Below are positions 1 to 10,800 of a stretch of 64,000 bases of DNA, in pieces. The translations under genes and the position numbers were made by a program. The notes under the pieces are model-generated. The model saw nothing but the letters and a program-made list of their open reading frames with translations. It made no database searches and was not told the DNA's origin. The stretch lies in the NCBI GenBank assembly GCA_033439265.1, contig JAVTVX010000013.1, positions 18,518,500-18,582,499 of the forward strand. The letters are read 5' to 3'. The DNA is from Dillenia suffruticosa. Lineage: Eukaryota > Streptophyta > Magnoliopsida > Dilleniales > Dilleniaceae. Position 1 is the stretch's first letter; each line of letters begins with the position of its first letter.

Positions 1-450
1 GAATTCTGTGGTGACGGATCCTTAAATGGTGGGTCATTGTTGGACCTTCCAGTTTTCCATAGATTGTTTGCTGCTCTAGTGGAATTAGTTAGCTCACACT
101 GAGTTCCAACAGAAAGCGTGCAAATGAATTCTTTTGAAATTATTGGAAAGTTAGAAACAATATTCTGTTCAAAGCAATGGTGATCATGAGGAAGCCATTT
201 ACTTGGTTGTATGAATCTTTCTCTCAATATGATGTTCTAACACTATATCTTCATGCTTGGGACTTATGTATCCTTTTTTTTTTTTTTGCTTGTGCTTTGT
301 ACTGGACTTGACTAGCCACCAGCCACCCACCTGGGCATTATGAGAAAAATATGATCGAAATTATTCAAAATGAGTTTCAGAAAGGCGAAAGAGATAAACC
401 AAGAAACAAAAGGCCATCTGGTGCCGCCGCTGACAGCTGGCTCATGCACT
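1..450. other. Upstream intergenic DNA, no gene seen
   Basis: AT-rich sequence with no convincing coding potential. It contains a T run near 272-286. I see no RNA gene or transposon ends in it. It probably holds the distal promoter of the universal stress protein gene that follows, or the tail of a gene lying outside the window. Confidence 0.4.
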
Positions 451-451
451 C

Positions 452-460
452 ACACGTGTC
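452..460 (+). promoter_or_regulatory. G-box / ABRE-like element upstream of the USP gene
   Basis: The 9-base motif ACACGTGTC contains the CACGTG G-box core and matches the ABA-response element class bound by plant bZIP factors. It lies about 250 bases before the core USP start codon. A stress-protein gene with an ABRE is plausible, but a single motif match is weak and the function is inferred. Confidence 0.4.
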
Positions 461-482
461 ATTCATCGGAATGCATTGCATA

Positions 483-510
483 CAAAAAAAAAAAAAAAAA
501 AAAAAAAAAA
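483..510 (+). repeat. Poly-A tract in the USP upstream region
   Basis: A run of about 28 A residues, followed at 574-596 by a GA dinucleotide repeat that runs nearly into the first ATG of the locus. Both are simple repeats. The GA tract lies where the 5' leader of the USP transcript is expected, as in several other genes of this window. Confidence 0.8.
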
Positions 511-601
511 CCAACATCATCTCATAAACCCCAAAACACGCAAAGCTGTAGAACTGAAAACAAGAAAAAACACAGAGAGAGAGAGAGAGAGAGAGATATA
601 T

Positions 602-700
602 ATGGAGAAGAGTACGGAAAATGTAGAGACAAGCGCAGCTCCACAGGAAACGGTGCAGCAGCAGGAGCAGACGCCGTTGACGATGCAAGGTGGTCAGTAG
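602..700 (+). other. N-terminal extension or uORF of the USP gene, closed by an in-frame TAG
   Basis: The ATG at 602 opens 32 codons rich in Glu, Gln and Thr (MEKSTENVETSAAP...) and ends in TAG at 698-700. The conserved USP core starts at ATG 704 in the same frame, one AAG codon after the stop. Many plant USPs carry a low-complexity acidic N-terminal extension fused to the core, so this looks like that extension separated by one stop codon. It may act as a 5'-proximal uORF with re-initiation at 704, or the extension may simply be lost. A CAG-to-TAG change or a base-calling error are other explanations. Confidence 0.6.
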
Positions 701-703
701 AAG

Positions 704-3092
704 ATGAAGGTGATGGTGGCTGTAGACGAGAGTGATTCGAGTATGTATGCCCTCAGGTGGGCTCTAGATCATCGTCTGTGTCGTCCTGCAGATGTAGCAG
801 ATTCTATGTCGGAGGTAGAGTTGGTGTACGTTGTTCATGTTCAGCCTCCTTTCCAGAACTTCATCTATCCGGCCGGACCCGGTTCGTTTTTCTTTGGTTT
901 TCCATATATATCCCGTTCAAGTTGATTACTTACGCTAGAAGAAGGGCTCGAACGACCATCCGTTTACAACCACACACTCTAACCAACTTAACTCCGGCTG
1001 ATGACAATAAAAAAATAATGACTGCTTCAATTTTCGCTTATTATTTGTGACCATCAGAATTATTTTTATTATCATTTTTTTTAATAAGTTTTAAAGAGGG
1101 ATCATCCCAATGTTATCAAAACCGTACCACGTATTGACCCGTAAAATTTAAAAATATAATTGAACCAATTGGATCGTAGATCAATATAGTCGAACCACTA
1201 ATTTTTTAATAATAATTAAATATATATATATATAATCAATAATTATTTTTAAAACTCATCTTGATAATTAAGAACTAAATAATTAAATTATAAAGTCATA
1301 TAAAATATAAATTAAAATCATAATATCAAAAATTAATAGTCTCACATCTCATAGAAATTAAAAAAAATAAAAAACAATATTAAAAAAAATATTTTTTTAA
1401 GTTTTAACCCTAGACCGCAATTTTTTAAAACCGACGGTTCAATCTCGGTTCACCGTTGAACCGCAGTTGAACTATCGGTTCAGTCCGGTTTAATTGTAAA
1501 ACGGTATTTTTATTCAACCGAGTAAAACCAGTTGAACCGACAATTCGGTCCGGTTTTAACCAATATCAATGAACAACACTGGTGCATTATGGTGAAAATA
1601 ATGCATCCAACCTTAAATGGATAAAGATCAATCTCCATAAGAGTGAATCCAAAAGTGTAATTTTATAGAACGAGTACTTAATTTTAAAAATTTTTCTGCC
1701 AAATTCTATTGAAGCGGACCGTTGCACCATCACAAAATGTCTTTGGTGTTATGAGCATAAATAATCAGATAGATGTTTGGCTTCTCAAAGATCTTTTACA
1801 AGATGGTAAACAAATCTCAAGATATTTTGAAAAACGAGTATTCAAACTTCTCTTTAGATCTCAATTTCGTCAAGCATGTAATAAGACACGTGACTTCCAT
1901 CTTGTGACCATTGACCATTTTTTTGGTGAACAATTTTGTTATTTACACCCCCATTTGGTAAACCTCAATTTATCCTATTTATTTTATTGTTAATAAAAAG
2001 TAACATTTTGCATGTAAAAGTTAAGTTTCTCAATAAAAGAGACTAAATTGTTCTTTTTAAAATGTGATCTAAACAAACAAGTTCCACTTCATGACCTCCC
2101 CCCCCCCAAAATAAACATACAAGTATTACTTTTTTTACTGCCCTTTTCTTCTGTAACTATTTTCTAGCTGCTGTTTTCGCAACGCCTATGGTTATGGATT
2201 CTATAAGAAAAGCTCAAGAACAAAATGCTGCTATGATATTAGCTCGTGCATCACAAATTTGCAAAGATAAGAAGGTAAAGTTCCCACATATTGCTTAACT
2301 CATTTCACTTACAATACCTTTTTTTTTTTTTTTTTACAATCTTTCCCAGTAGTTTTTATGTTGAAATGATAGTGATTTAGCCAAATGATCAAAAGTAAAA
2401 GCTATCTATGCCATTAAAATCGTATGCTCCATTGGCATTGTGATTCTACGCCAACCCATTTGAAATTAGTATATTGCAACTAAATACTAAATGGTTTGCA
2501 GGTGAAAGCGGAGACCCTAATTCTCCAGGGGGACCCAAAGGACACGATATGTCAAGCAGTAGAGCAAATTAACATTGATCTCCTAGTGATCGGGAGTCGT
2601 GGCCTCAGCATGATCAAAAGGTGACTTCCATGTTCTATTATCCTGGGTCGCATCTTGCATTCTCGATACAAACTAATGTAAGTCTTTGAATTGTGCGGAG
2701 ATATTATTGTTGTTGTGTTTTTAACATGTACAATTTTCTATTTGTGCCCAATTTATAAGTATTTTTAGTGTTTTCTGGTGTCATCTCATATCCCTTCTCT
2801 TTATATGTGCCTCATGGCACTGCTCTATGATTTTAATTCCTCACTACAATCATTTGAATTGAAAGCACAACTAGAAGAGGCGAACTTAGTTTTTTTTGTT
2901 CTTTTCTTTTCGGGGGATAGAGTTTTATGGATTTTCACAATATATCAAGCCTTATGTCAACCTATAATGCCATCTAATGGTACTTTATTTGATTGCAGGG
3001 CATTTTTGGGCAGTGTAAGTGATTATTGTGCACATCATCCCAAATGTCCTATTCTCATTGTGAAGCCTCCTGCTAAGGTGTCCAGTAAGTAA
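704..3092 (+). CDS. Universal stress protein (UspA family), four exons
   Basis: Joined CDS: 704-881, 2168-2274, 2502-2620, 2999-3092. It gives 165 aa with GT-AG introns and consistent phases. The protein starts MKVMVAVDESDSSMYALRWA, the usual first strand and helix of the UspA fold. Its last third carries the ATP-binding motif G-2x-G-9x-G-(S/T), seen as GSRG...GS within the segment LVIGSRGLSMIKRAFLGSVS. It ends in a typical ILIVKPP strand. Length is normal for plant single-domain USPs, which are small cytosolic nucleotide-binding proteins linked to stress tolerance; the exact role of this one is unknown. I start it at 704 because the 32-codon extension upstream is closed by an in-frame stop. 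Intron 1 (1.3 kb) holds a tRNA-like SINE piece and a hAT-like MITE. A G-box lies upstream. Confidence 0.88.
932..1000 (-). repeat. tRNA-derived SINE head (degenerate) in USP intron 1
   Basis: Read on the minus strand, this stretch has a tRNA-like D arm (AGTTGGTTAGAGTG), an anticodon-arm-like middle and a T-arm/B-box-like motif (CGTTCGAGCCC), with polymerase III promoter-like spacing. It is too degenerate to be a working tRNA gene. It begins about 50 bases after the exon 1 splice donor. I could not find target duplications, so the ends are approximate. Confidence 0.45.
1109..1581. mobile_element. Putative hAT-like MITE in USP intron 1
   Basis: A roughly 470-base segment rich in repeated GGTTCAAC / AACCGG motifs on both strands. 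Its ends are partly complementary: CAATGTTATCAAAACCG on the left and the inverse of a CAGTGTTG... end with TTAAAACCGG on the right. The arrangement fits a small non-autonomous hAT element. I could not confirm an 8-bp target duplication, so family and ends are tentative. Confidence 0.42.
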
Positions 3093-4511
3093 AGAGTATT
3101 ATGTCTAAATATGAAATACTATGTGTCAAGACCTTATGATAATGTGAATAGCTCTTATATGTACTTAAAATAAAGGCCTTTGATGTTACGAAGTTTATGT
3201 TGTACATCCTTTTTGTTACTTCATTCATGGTAAGTCCCCCTTTGGAACAAGTCATCGAGACCAGATTGATTGTTGTGGATTAAGATGTATACTTGGATTG
3301 CATTCATCTGGTTCAGTGTGGTTTTGCTGAGTTGCATATTACAAGCCAACAATGTTAAGTGTGGAGAGATTATAACTCATCTATTATTAGATTACTATAA
3401 GCATCTAACTAAAACTATGGAACAGAGCATTGGCTTTGGAGGGTTAAGAAACATGAAATGTTCTCTTCTACCTCCTAACAATTTTCCATTTTCTGAACAC
3501 CAAAAAAAAACCTCTAACTAAAACATAAAGCAGTAAATTCTTATGGCATCACTGAATTCCAAAAGCTGAAAGAACTATGATTTATAACTGTGAAGCCATC
3601 AAGCATTGATTAGTTGCTCATCTCACTTGCAAGTCAAAGATTTTCCTCATGATCACAAAATCCATCCATCATAGAAAAAATACTTCCTAGAGACTCATAA
3701 TGTAGCTGAACATCAAACCTTCTCAAACTCAAGTTTCCATCTTTCATTTTGGCATTGCATTCATGACCAATTTCCCTTTTCCCAAGATTGGAGCAACAGA
3801 AAATATCAATTAATCTAAAGCTACAATATGTGACTAGATCTTTTACGAAGGATAGCATCTTGATATCTATTATACAACAATGACAAGGTCCAATTCCGCA
3901 TTAAGAACCTTAAGCCCCTAAAACCCTCCCTAAATTGCACAAGAACAATCCACTAAGAAGTTCATGCAGATGCTACAAGAAAGCAATGATGGTTGTCAAT
4001 ATCATCATATTCATAAAAGAATATTCTTAATTCATCCCAAATAATGCTCCAGAAATATCTTTCATCTTGTAAACCCAGTATACATCTGCAACATTAAAAG
4101 AGAACTAGAGAAGAAGAAACAAGATAATTGTAGGGGATAAGATATTCAAATCAAAAATAAAACAAAAAACTACAAAAGCAATATTAAGCAAAATTCCCAA
4201 TATAAACTGTGCCTAAATTACAAGAAAAAATGTCAACTTACTTGGTAGAGGCATCCTCAGACATAACCACATCAATTTTTTTTCCTTTTTCTATAGATAG
4301 GTAAAATAGAGCAGACCAAATGGCAAAAGTTAAGATACTTTGACCAGATTTATAAGCAACTCAAGACCAAGAACAAGATAGATAAAGGAACCTATGACAA
4401 CCTATTTTTAGAAGTTGAACAAAAAGTGTAACTGTAGATGAATTCAAACAAACCTATTTTATATTTTGCCTACAAATGGGATCCTCGGTCAAAATAATTA
4501 GTGTTGTGGAG
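3093..4511. other. USP 3' region and intergenic DNA
   Basis: This holds the USP 3' untranslated region (AATAAA-like signals around 3170) and then DNA with short open frames only. On the minus strand two stretches (about 4040-4103 and 4241-4275) have splice-like borders and might be extra 3' exons of the SKA3-like gene, but I cannot join them convincingly. Nothing else is supported. Confidence 0.35.
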
Positions 4512-5279
4512 CTAACCAGCAGCAGCTGAAGTTGCGAGACTAGCATCATGGAGTCCAGATTCTTTAGACTTAGTGCCTCCTCAAAACTGTAAACAGAAAG
4601 CCATTGTAATAATGAAGGAGAATACGAGGAAAAGAGAAATACAGAGGGCCTTCTTTGAGTGTCTTGACGATAGAAGGTGGATTGATTCCTTCTGACTCAA
4701 AATGCTTCTTTCGGTCAGGTGTTGACGAAGTAAACCCTAGGCCTCCTTAAAATTCATTTCATCTAAATCAAATTATACAAGCAGATAAATAAACAACGCT
4801 AAAATCAAATTGATTTTTAGCGGTGAGAGAGAGAGATACCGGGGATGTAACCGAAGGATTGTAGACTGTGTTGAAGGTCAGAAAGATCAGACTCGTTCTT
4901 GAGGAAGATTTGATTGCAATGACCTAACAGCTCTTCGAATGAAACAGTTCCGAAGAACATGAAATCAACAGGTTGAGGACGGAGGTTGCAGCGGAGACTC
5001 GCCGATTGAGGCATTGAGTGAAGGTTGCGCACGCCGACTCTGCTGCCAAGTACAGCACTCATTATCAGACACAAATCGGTGCGGAAGAGAGAGAGAGAGG
5101 AAAAAAAAACTTACCAAGGGGATGGGGCGGCGATCAAGGGATTGTTTGATAGGGAGGGAGGGAGGGAGGGAGGGAGGGAAGGAGCGAGACAGAGAGATAG
5201 AGAGAGGGAGGGAGGGAGATTGGAGATGGTTGCAGAAGGATGCTAGGGTTTTGCAGAAGTTGGAGATGGACTCCTCCAT
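4512..5279 (-). pseudogene. SKA3-like kinetochore protein gene, apparently frameshifted
   Basis: Four exons are visible on the minus strand: 5279-5115, 5037-4840, 4742-4643 and 4586 to about 4512. The start MEESISNFCKTLASFCNHLQ and the later stretch LQHSLQSFGYIPG resemble the N-terminus and the helix-to-YGYSP region of SKA3, a spindle/kinetochore microtubule protein; this identity is tentative. In exon 1 a CCCT microsatellite (5157-5178 on plus) has inserted a Ser/Pro/Leu-rich stretch before KQSLDRRPIPL. In exon 2 the frame giving CLNRRVSAATSVLNLL and the frame giving FGTVSFEELLGHCNQ differ by one base near 4947-4957. A second frame jump is suggested in exon 4, between ALSLKNL and GLHDASLATSAAAG. 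It is thus either a recent pseudogene, a truncated gene, or affected by sequence errors. Confidence 0.5.
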
Positions 5280-5412
5280 TTTTCTTTTCAAATGAAATGA
5301 ATTTGGGCAAATTTAATTGACAAAAACAGGCGCGATTTGCCGATTTGAAAACTCAAATTATCATAACAACAAAGAGAAGGCGAAGACATGTCAACGGCGA
5401 CGCTCTTAGCTC

Positions 5413-7431
5413 GAGACATGTACGTAATTATACCCGAACAAAAAAAAATTTAAAAGACCTTACCAAAACCAAATTCCAGATTTAACCCATATTTTTTACG
5501 TGTTAGAGACACAATTTGTTATAACGCAGGTTGAACCCGCGTCATAGCCACATAGTGCCCAATCGGGTGTGGTTGGTGACTGTACTGCGTCTTCAAAATA
5601 CAACATATTGTGCCGCATCTCCAAAACACGATAAACTAAAAGAAGGCGGGCTCGGTTTGCAGGCCAACGAGCCGACCCGTGGACTAACCACCCAAAACGC
5701 ATGATTCCAAGAGCCCACCATACCATCAATATATGTGTTAAACAAAAATAAAATCGGATTTCAAAACACTCTCGAACCCAATGAACCCAACCCGTGACTT
5801 AGTAGGCACTTACGTATTATCTATATCTGTGTTCGGCTATTCAAGCATCCGACTTCCTAAATATGCTACAAATCGAAACTGCGAGCCCACGGGCTAATGG
5901 CCCAAAACACATGACTCCGAGAGTCTACCATACCATCGATATATTTGTTAGGCAAAAGCAAAATCGGATTTCCAAAAACTCTCAGGTCCAACGGACCCAA
6001 CTTGTGACTTAGTAGGCTCCTCTGTATCATCCAGCATGGAATTCAAAGAATACATTATAAATATCATATAAGTGCATTATCTAAATAATTCAAGAAAAAT
6101 AATAATTTCGGAACAAAATTAACTTTTTATGAATAGAACAGAAATGAAAAACCAAACAAATAGGATCGGAGAAATAAACATATATAAGGGAATGAAATTA
6201 TCATTAATGTAATACAGAATACAAAGTACATGATATCTAACTAACGTCATCGTCGTCGCTGTCTTCTTCTATCATAACGTCTAATATCAAACTCTCTCCT
6301 AATATCTGTAGTGTCATTCTGAGATAGTAAAGTCAGATCATCTGTGTGATTTGAGAGGATCCTACGTCACTAAAACGTAGAAGACATACATGGTATATCG
6401 TTCGTGCATCATCTTTTTGAAATTATGTCTGTCCCTTAACTATACGAATGATGTATCATATGTCTCCTTCATGTTTTAGTAATGTAAGATCTTCTCAAAT
6501 CTCACAGATACATGATCTGAGTTTACTATCCCATGATGACACTATAAATATTAATAGAGATTTATATGTTAGACACTATGATAGAGGAAGACGACAACGA
6601 CGTTAGTTAGATATTATGTACTTTGTATTCTGTACTATATTAGTGATAATTTTATTACCTTATATATGTTTATTTCTCCGATTTTATTTATTTGGTTTCT
6701 CGTTTCTATTATATTCATAATAAATTAGTTTTTGTTCCGAAATTGTTGTTTTTCTTGAATTGTTCAAAGAATGCACTCATATGATGTTCAGAATGTATTT
6801 TTTGAATTCCATATTGGATGATACGGAGGGACCACTGAATCACGGGTTAAGTTTGTTCGGCTCAAGGATTTTTGGAAGTTCGATTTTGCTTTTACCTAAT
6901 ATATATATTGATGGTATGGTAGGCTCTCAGAGTCATGTGTTTTGGGCCATTGGCCCGTGGGCCCGCATGTTTGATTCATAGCATGCTTAGGAAGCCGAAT
7001 GTTAGAATAGCTGAATATAGATATGGATGATACGTAGGGGCTCATTAAGTTACTTGTTGGATCCGTTGGCCCGAGAGTCTTTTGAAATCCGATTTTACTT
7101 TTGCCTAATACATATATCGATGGTACGGTGGACCCTCAGAATCATGTGTTTTAGGCGGTTAGCCCGTGGGTTATCTTGTTGGCTCGCAGGCTAAGCCTGC
7201 CTTCAATTTATTTCGTCTTGAAAACGTGACATAGTGTGTCGCATCTTGAAGACGCGGTACAATCAGCAACCACACCCCATTGGGCGCCATGTGACTATGA
7301 CACGGGTTGAACCCGCGTCATAACAAATCGCATCTCTAACACGCAAAAAATATGAGTTAGATCCGAAATTTCTTTATTCCTTAGATCATTTAAATTTTTT
7401 TTTTTTTTTGGTATAATTACGTACGTGTCTC
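5413..7431. mobile_element. Non-autonomous MULE foldback element (2.0-kb inverted repeat)
   Basis: The two halves are inverted copies of each other along their full length. The left end reads GAGACATGTACGTAATTATA; the right end, read inverted, is GAGACACGTACGTAATTATA. Matching continues to the centre near 6422 with little or no spacer, though each arm has diverged by point changes and small indels. The flanks CTCTTAGCTC (5403-5412) and CTCATAGCTC (7432-7441) form a 10-bp target duplication with one mismatch, in the 8-11 bp range of Mutator-like elements. Each arm holds two direct copies of a roughly 210-base unit (for example about 5665-5875 and 5880-6040). No transposase is present, so it must have been moved in trans. 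Its transcript would fold into a roughly 1-kb hairpin. Confidence 0.85.
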
Positions 7432-7441
7432 CTCATAGCTC

Positions 7442-7590
7442 AGTGGACAAAGCATCTGCTCCGCGAACAGAAAGTCACAGTTTAAAATCGACAATTTATT
7501 AATTTTTCGGCCAACCTCATCTGATCAACATTTGCTCAAAGAGCGATGCCTTTAGAAAACTCACCCTAAATAAAGATTAAAAAAAGAAAA
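7442..7590 (+). repeat. tRNA-Arg-like SINE, right part, interrupted by the MULE
   Basis: The sequence just after the MULE reads AGTGGACAAAGCATCTGCTC and on to CGAACAGAAAGTC and CAGTTTAAAATCG. These look like the D-arm, anticodon arm and a decayed T-arm of a tRNA-Arg. The missing 5' part, GACGCTCTTAGCTC, lies left of the MULE at 5399-5412. Removing the MULE and one target copy gives a continuous tRNA-like head with an acceptor-like 5' end. It is followed by a body and an A-rich tail near 7573-7590, so it is more likely a SINE than a tRNA gene. Confidence 0.5.
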
Positions 7591-7798
7591 AAAGACTGAG
7601 CCTGTTGTAAATTGAGCCCATTGTCCCAGTAGCTTTCCACAGGAGCTTTCAATACTTCATTTAAAAATAGTCAGATGTACATGAAAATTTTACGTCCTTA
7701 AAAAAAAAAAAAATGAACTGAGACCGGCGATAACATGGGAATCAAGATGAGAGAGTGAGTGGAGACGGATGGCAAAACATATGTACAGATAGAACCTT

Positions 7799-7820
7799 CT
7801 CTCTCTCTCTCTCTCTCTCT
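7799..7820 (-). repeat. GA/CT microsatellite in the AMP1 3' region
   Basis: A CT dinucleotide tract on the plus strand that ends about 25 bases past the stop codon of the AMP1-type gene. It would therefore be a GA tract in its 3' untranslated region. Confidence 0.8.
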
Positions 7821-7844
7821 CAATTCCTATACTTAGATATCCCG

Positions 7845-10800
7845 TTAAAGTAATTGTCCTCTAAGAGCTTTGGCAGCATTGTCAACTGCTCGGGCAACTC
7901 TCCAGACCTCATGTTGAATTGCCTCCTGCCTTTCCCTCGAGTCTATGCTTTTTGATAGTGAGATTGCATCTGCTACTCCAGGGAAAAAATCCAGCTTGCT
8001 TTCGTGGTTGCTTGTGGGTCCATACACCTTTGACAATACATGAAACAAAAGGTCAATCAATCAAGTAGAACTGTAAATGACATACGCATTGTGTTTTTCT
8101 TTTAGGTTTCAAAAAAGAAGGCACTGTAAGTGCTAAAAATGCCTGCATCAAGCCACTCTTTCTCTGTTGTCATGAAACCAAAAGTAGAACTGGGCCAGGC
8201 AGATGATAGAAATAAGGAACTACAACTTGTGATGATCATAGAATAATTTTGGCTTCCTAAATCTGATGGGAAGTGAAACACTTACAAGATGCTTGAACCG
8301 CTTCCCTCTTTGAAGTCCATCTACATCCAGGAAACCTCTCTCTGCAAGCATTAGCCTATCATTTAATGCTTGCTTTTTCAATATTGAAATTTCATCCGAA
8401 TCTTCTTGCTCCATCAATTTCTGCAGTTTGACGTAATGAAATCACACAAGCATTTCGGTAAGAAAAGAACATATGAGATTAAGAATAAATAGTATTTTGT
8501 GGACTAAAATTGGGAGCTGCCCATCTTTTCATATCTTATTTTATTGCCAGCGGCACTCTCACTCTCACCTTTGCTTCATCATTTGCTTCTTTGGCTGCTG
8601 ATGCAAGATTTTCAATAGATGCAACTAAAGGATCCAAGGAGACATTTGCTTCCAATGACTTTCGCAAGATATTCATGTACTCCTGAAAAGAGAAAATAAA
8701 TCAAAACAAGGAAGAAGAAAAGCACCCGAACCATAAATCATTTGCAATTATTCTCAAAGATCTGCAGGCCAAATCAGTGATTCAAACACATCCACCAGCA
8801 TTGACAAGGGTATTCCCTTTATCTAACGCTAGAAACAATCAATACTGCAGAGGAAAAACAAATGAGGGAAACCAGACATGAACCTGCAGCTGAGCTGCAT
8901 AAGAGAGGTAGTTGAAAGGAAGGATTATGTCATCCGCCAGGTGTAGAGCTAAAAGACCCCAGACTCCAGAAACTGAACAATGCAAACAGAAAATAGAAAA
9001 GGCATTAATTGCATACATATACACACATATATATATATATATACAAAAAGAAAGACCGCAACTCAATAATCTAGTGAAAAGTCTTTTGAAATAAGTTTCT
9101 AAGGGACAAAGAAAGCCAACCAGATATATGTCGTTGAAATAGTGGGTCCCCATATTGTTTCATCCAGCTATAGGAGTCAAATGCAGTGTGATAAACTGGA
9201 AAATCTGTGAAACCAACATTTATTAAATAAAATTCTCATAACTAACATGTGATAATGGCATTTATAGAAACTAAATCAGATGCCTTCAATAACTTGATTC
9301 ATTCCAAATTTTGATATTTAAACTACCCTCAAAAAATGCATTCATATACCAAAAACTCTTTAATACGAACAGACAAATAAAATGTTATGACAACCGATAG
9401 GCTTCCAACTCTATGGCCAAAAGTTGCTTCAGCGAGCTTTTAACGCAGCAATCACGAACAGTCCATTAAATTAATAGCACTTCATGGAGTGTTGTTTTCT
9501 TGTTTTTGCCGAAGGTCTTTTTCTCTCAAGGCCACACCAACCTAACTATCTAGAGATCTAAGCCTATAAGATTGGGTCAGCATATTTAAATATAATACTC
9601 ATTCTCCTTTCAGTTATTTGACATGGGATATTTGAATTTCCAACAGAGTCTGATGCTGACTTGAGCCTTTGGACAATTTTGCCATTCTTCAAAGGGAAAG
9701 GAAAGAAAATAATAGATGACAAAAGGAAGTAACTAACAAAAGAGGTTCAATGTTTTTTTTTGGGGGGGGGGGGAGAAACTACCATGAAAGTGTATATCAT
9801 AAATAATGGCAAAACCCCTTTTTGGAATCTAAAATATAGCGAAAAAACCACTTTTGATGCTTAAACTTTCAAAAGCACTTTTAAAATACCTAATCTATGC
9901 AATAAAGACATTTTTCATACCTATGTTAGCTTGATTTTAATGTTAGTCAAATCAGCATGGCCATTAATTGCCTATGTGGCATTGCCATGTGAATAAAAAA
10001 GTGGTCCACGTCATAAAAAAATAAAAAATCCATAATTTTTCCAAAAAAATATAAATTACAATTAGTTGCAATAAAATAAATAGTAAGCTAAATTATTCTC
10101 ACTTAACTAGGAAAAACAGGACATAAAAGAGAATTGAGTGTGCAATTGAGCTATGGTTCTTCAAATTAGAGCAACTGAGCACAGTTTCTTAAAATAGGAA
10201 TGACTATTTTCTCATGAAATTAGCAAAAAAAGGCTAGAAATAGAAATCAAAAACAAAAACAAAAAGAGAGATGATGAGGGGATTAAAGATGACAGGAGAA
10301 AAATGTTGACAAATTAAGTAAGATTTTTAATTTTTCCTTTTCTTGGTTGGCCCCTTTTTATTTTTTTTTTTCTTATCTTCAACTCAAATTCCAATTAAGT
10401 GATAATAATGTAGTTAATTACTATCTATTTCTATTGTAAATATTTAAAATATTTTTTTAGAAAAATATACATTTTTAAAAATTTTCATTTTTGATTTTTG
10501 TCATATTTTATTTTTATTGACGTGAAAATTCCATGTCGGCATATTAATGATGTGGATATTCCACAATTGCCACATTACAGTTAATTGGTCAAACTAAGTT
10601 TATAAATCTTAACAGTGTTTTTGGAAGTCCAGATGTTAGGCCATAGTTTAAGTACCAAAAATGGACATAAGCCTAAGCAAATTTGGAATATCTAGGTGTG
10701 ACCAGCCCTTTGTTGTGGCTTTTTTAACTGCAGAGTCAAAGATGGCACACACTCTCACCCCCCCCGGGGTACACAAGGAAGATTCGACTAGTTTTACTGC

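Noticed and set aside
377-688. Minus-strand open frame of 103 codons opposite the USP leader
   Set aside because: It is mostly the reverse of poly-A and GA repeats (Phe and Leu/Ser runs) and has no protein-like pattern.
3634-3858. Minus-strand open frame of 74 codons downstream of USP
   Set aside because: No known motif and no convincing splice link to the SKA3-like gene; kept only as a remote possibility.
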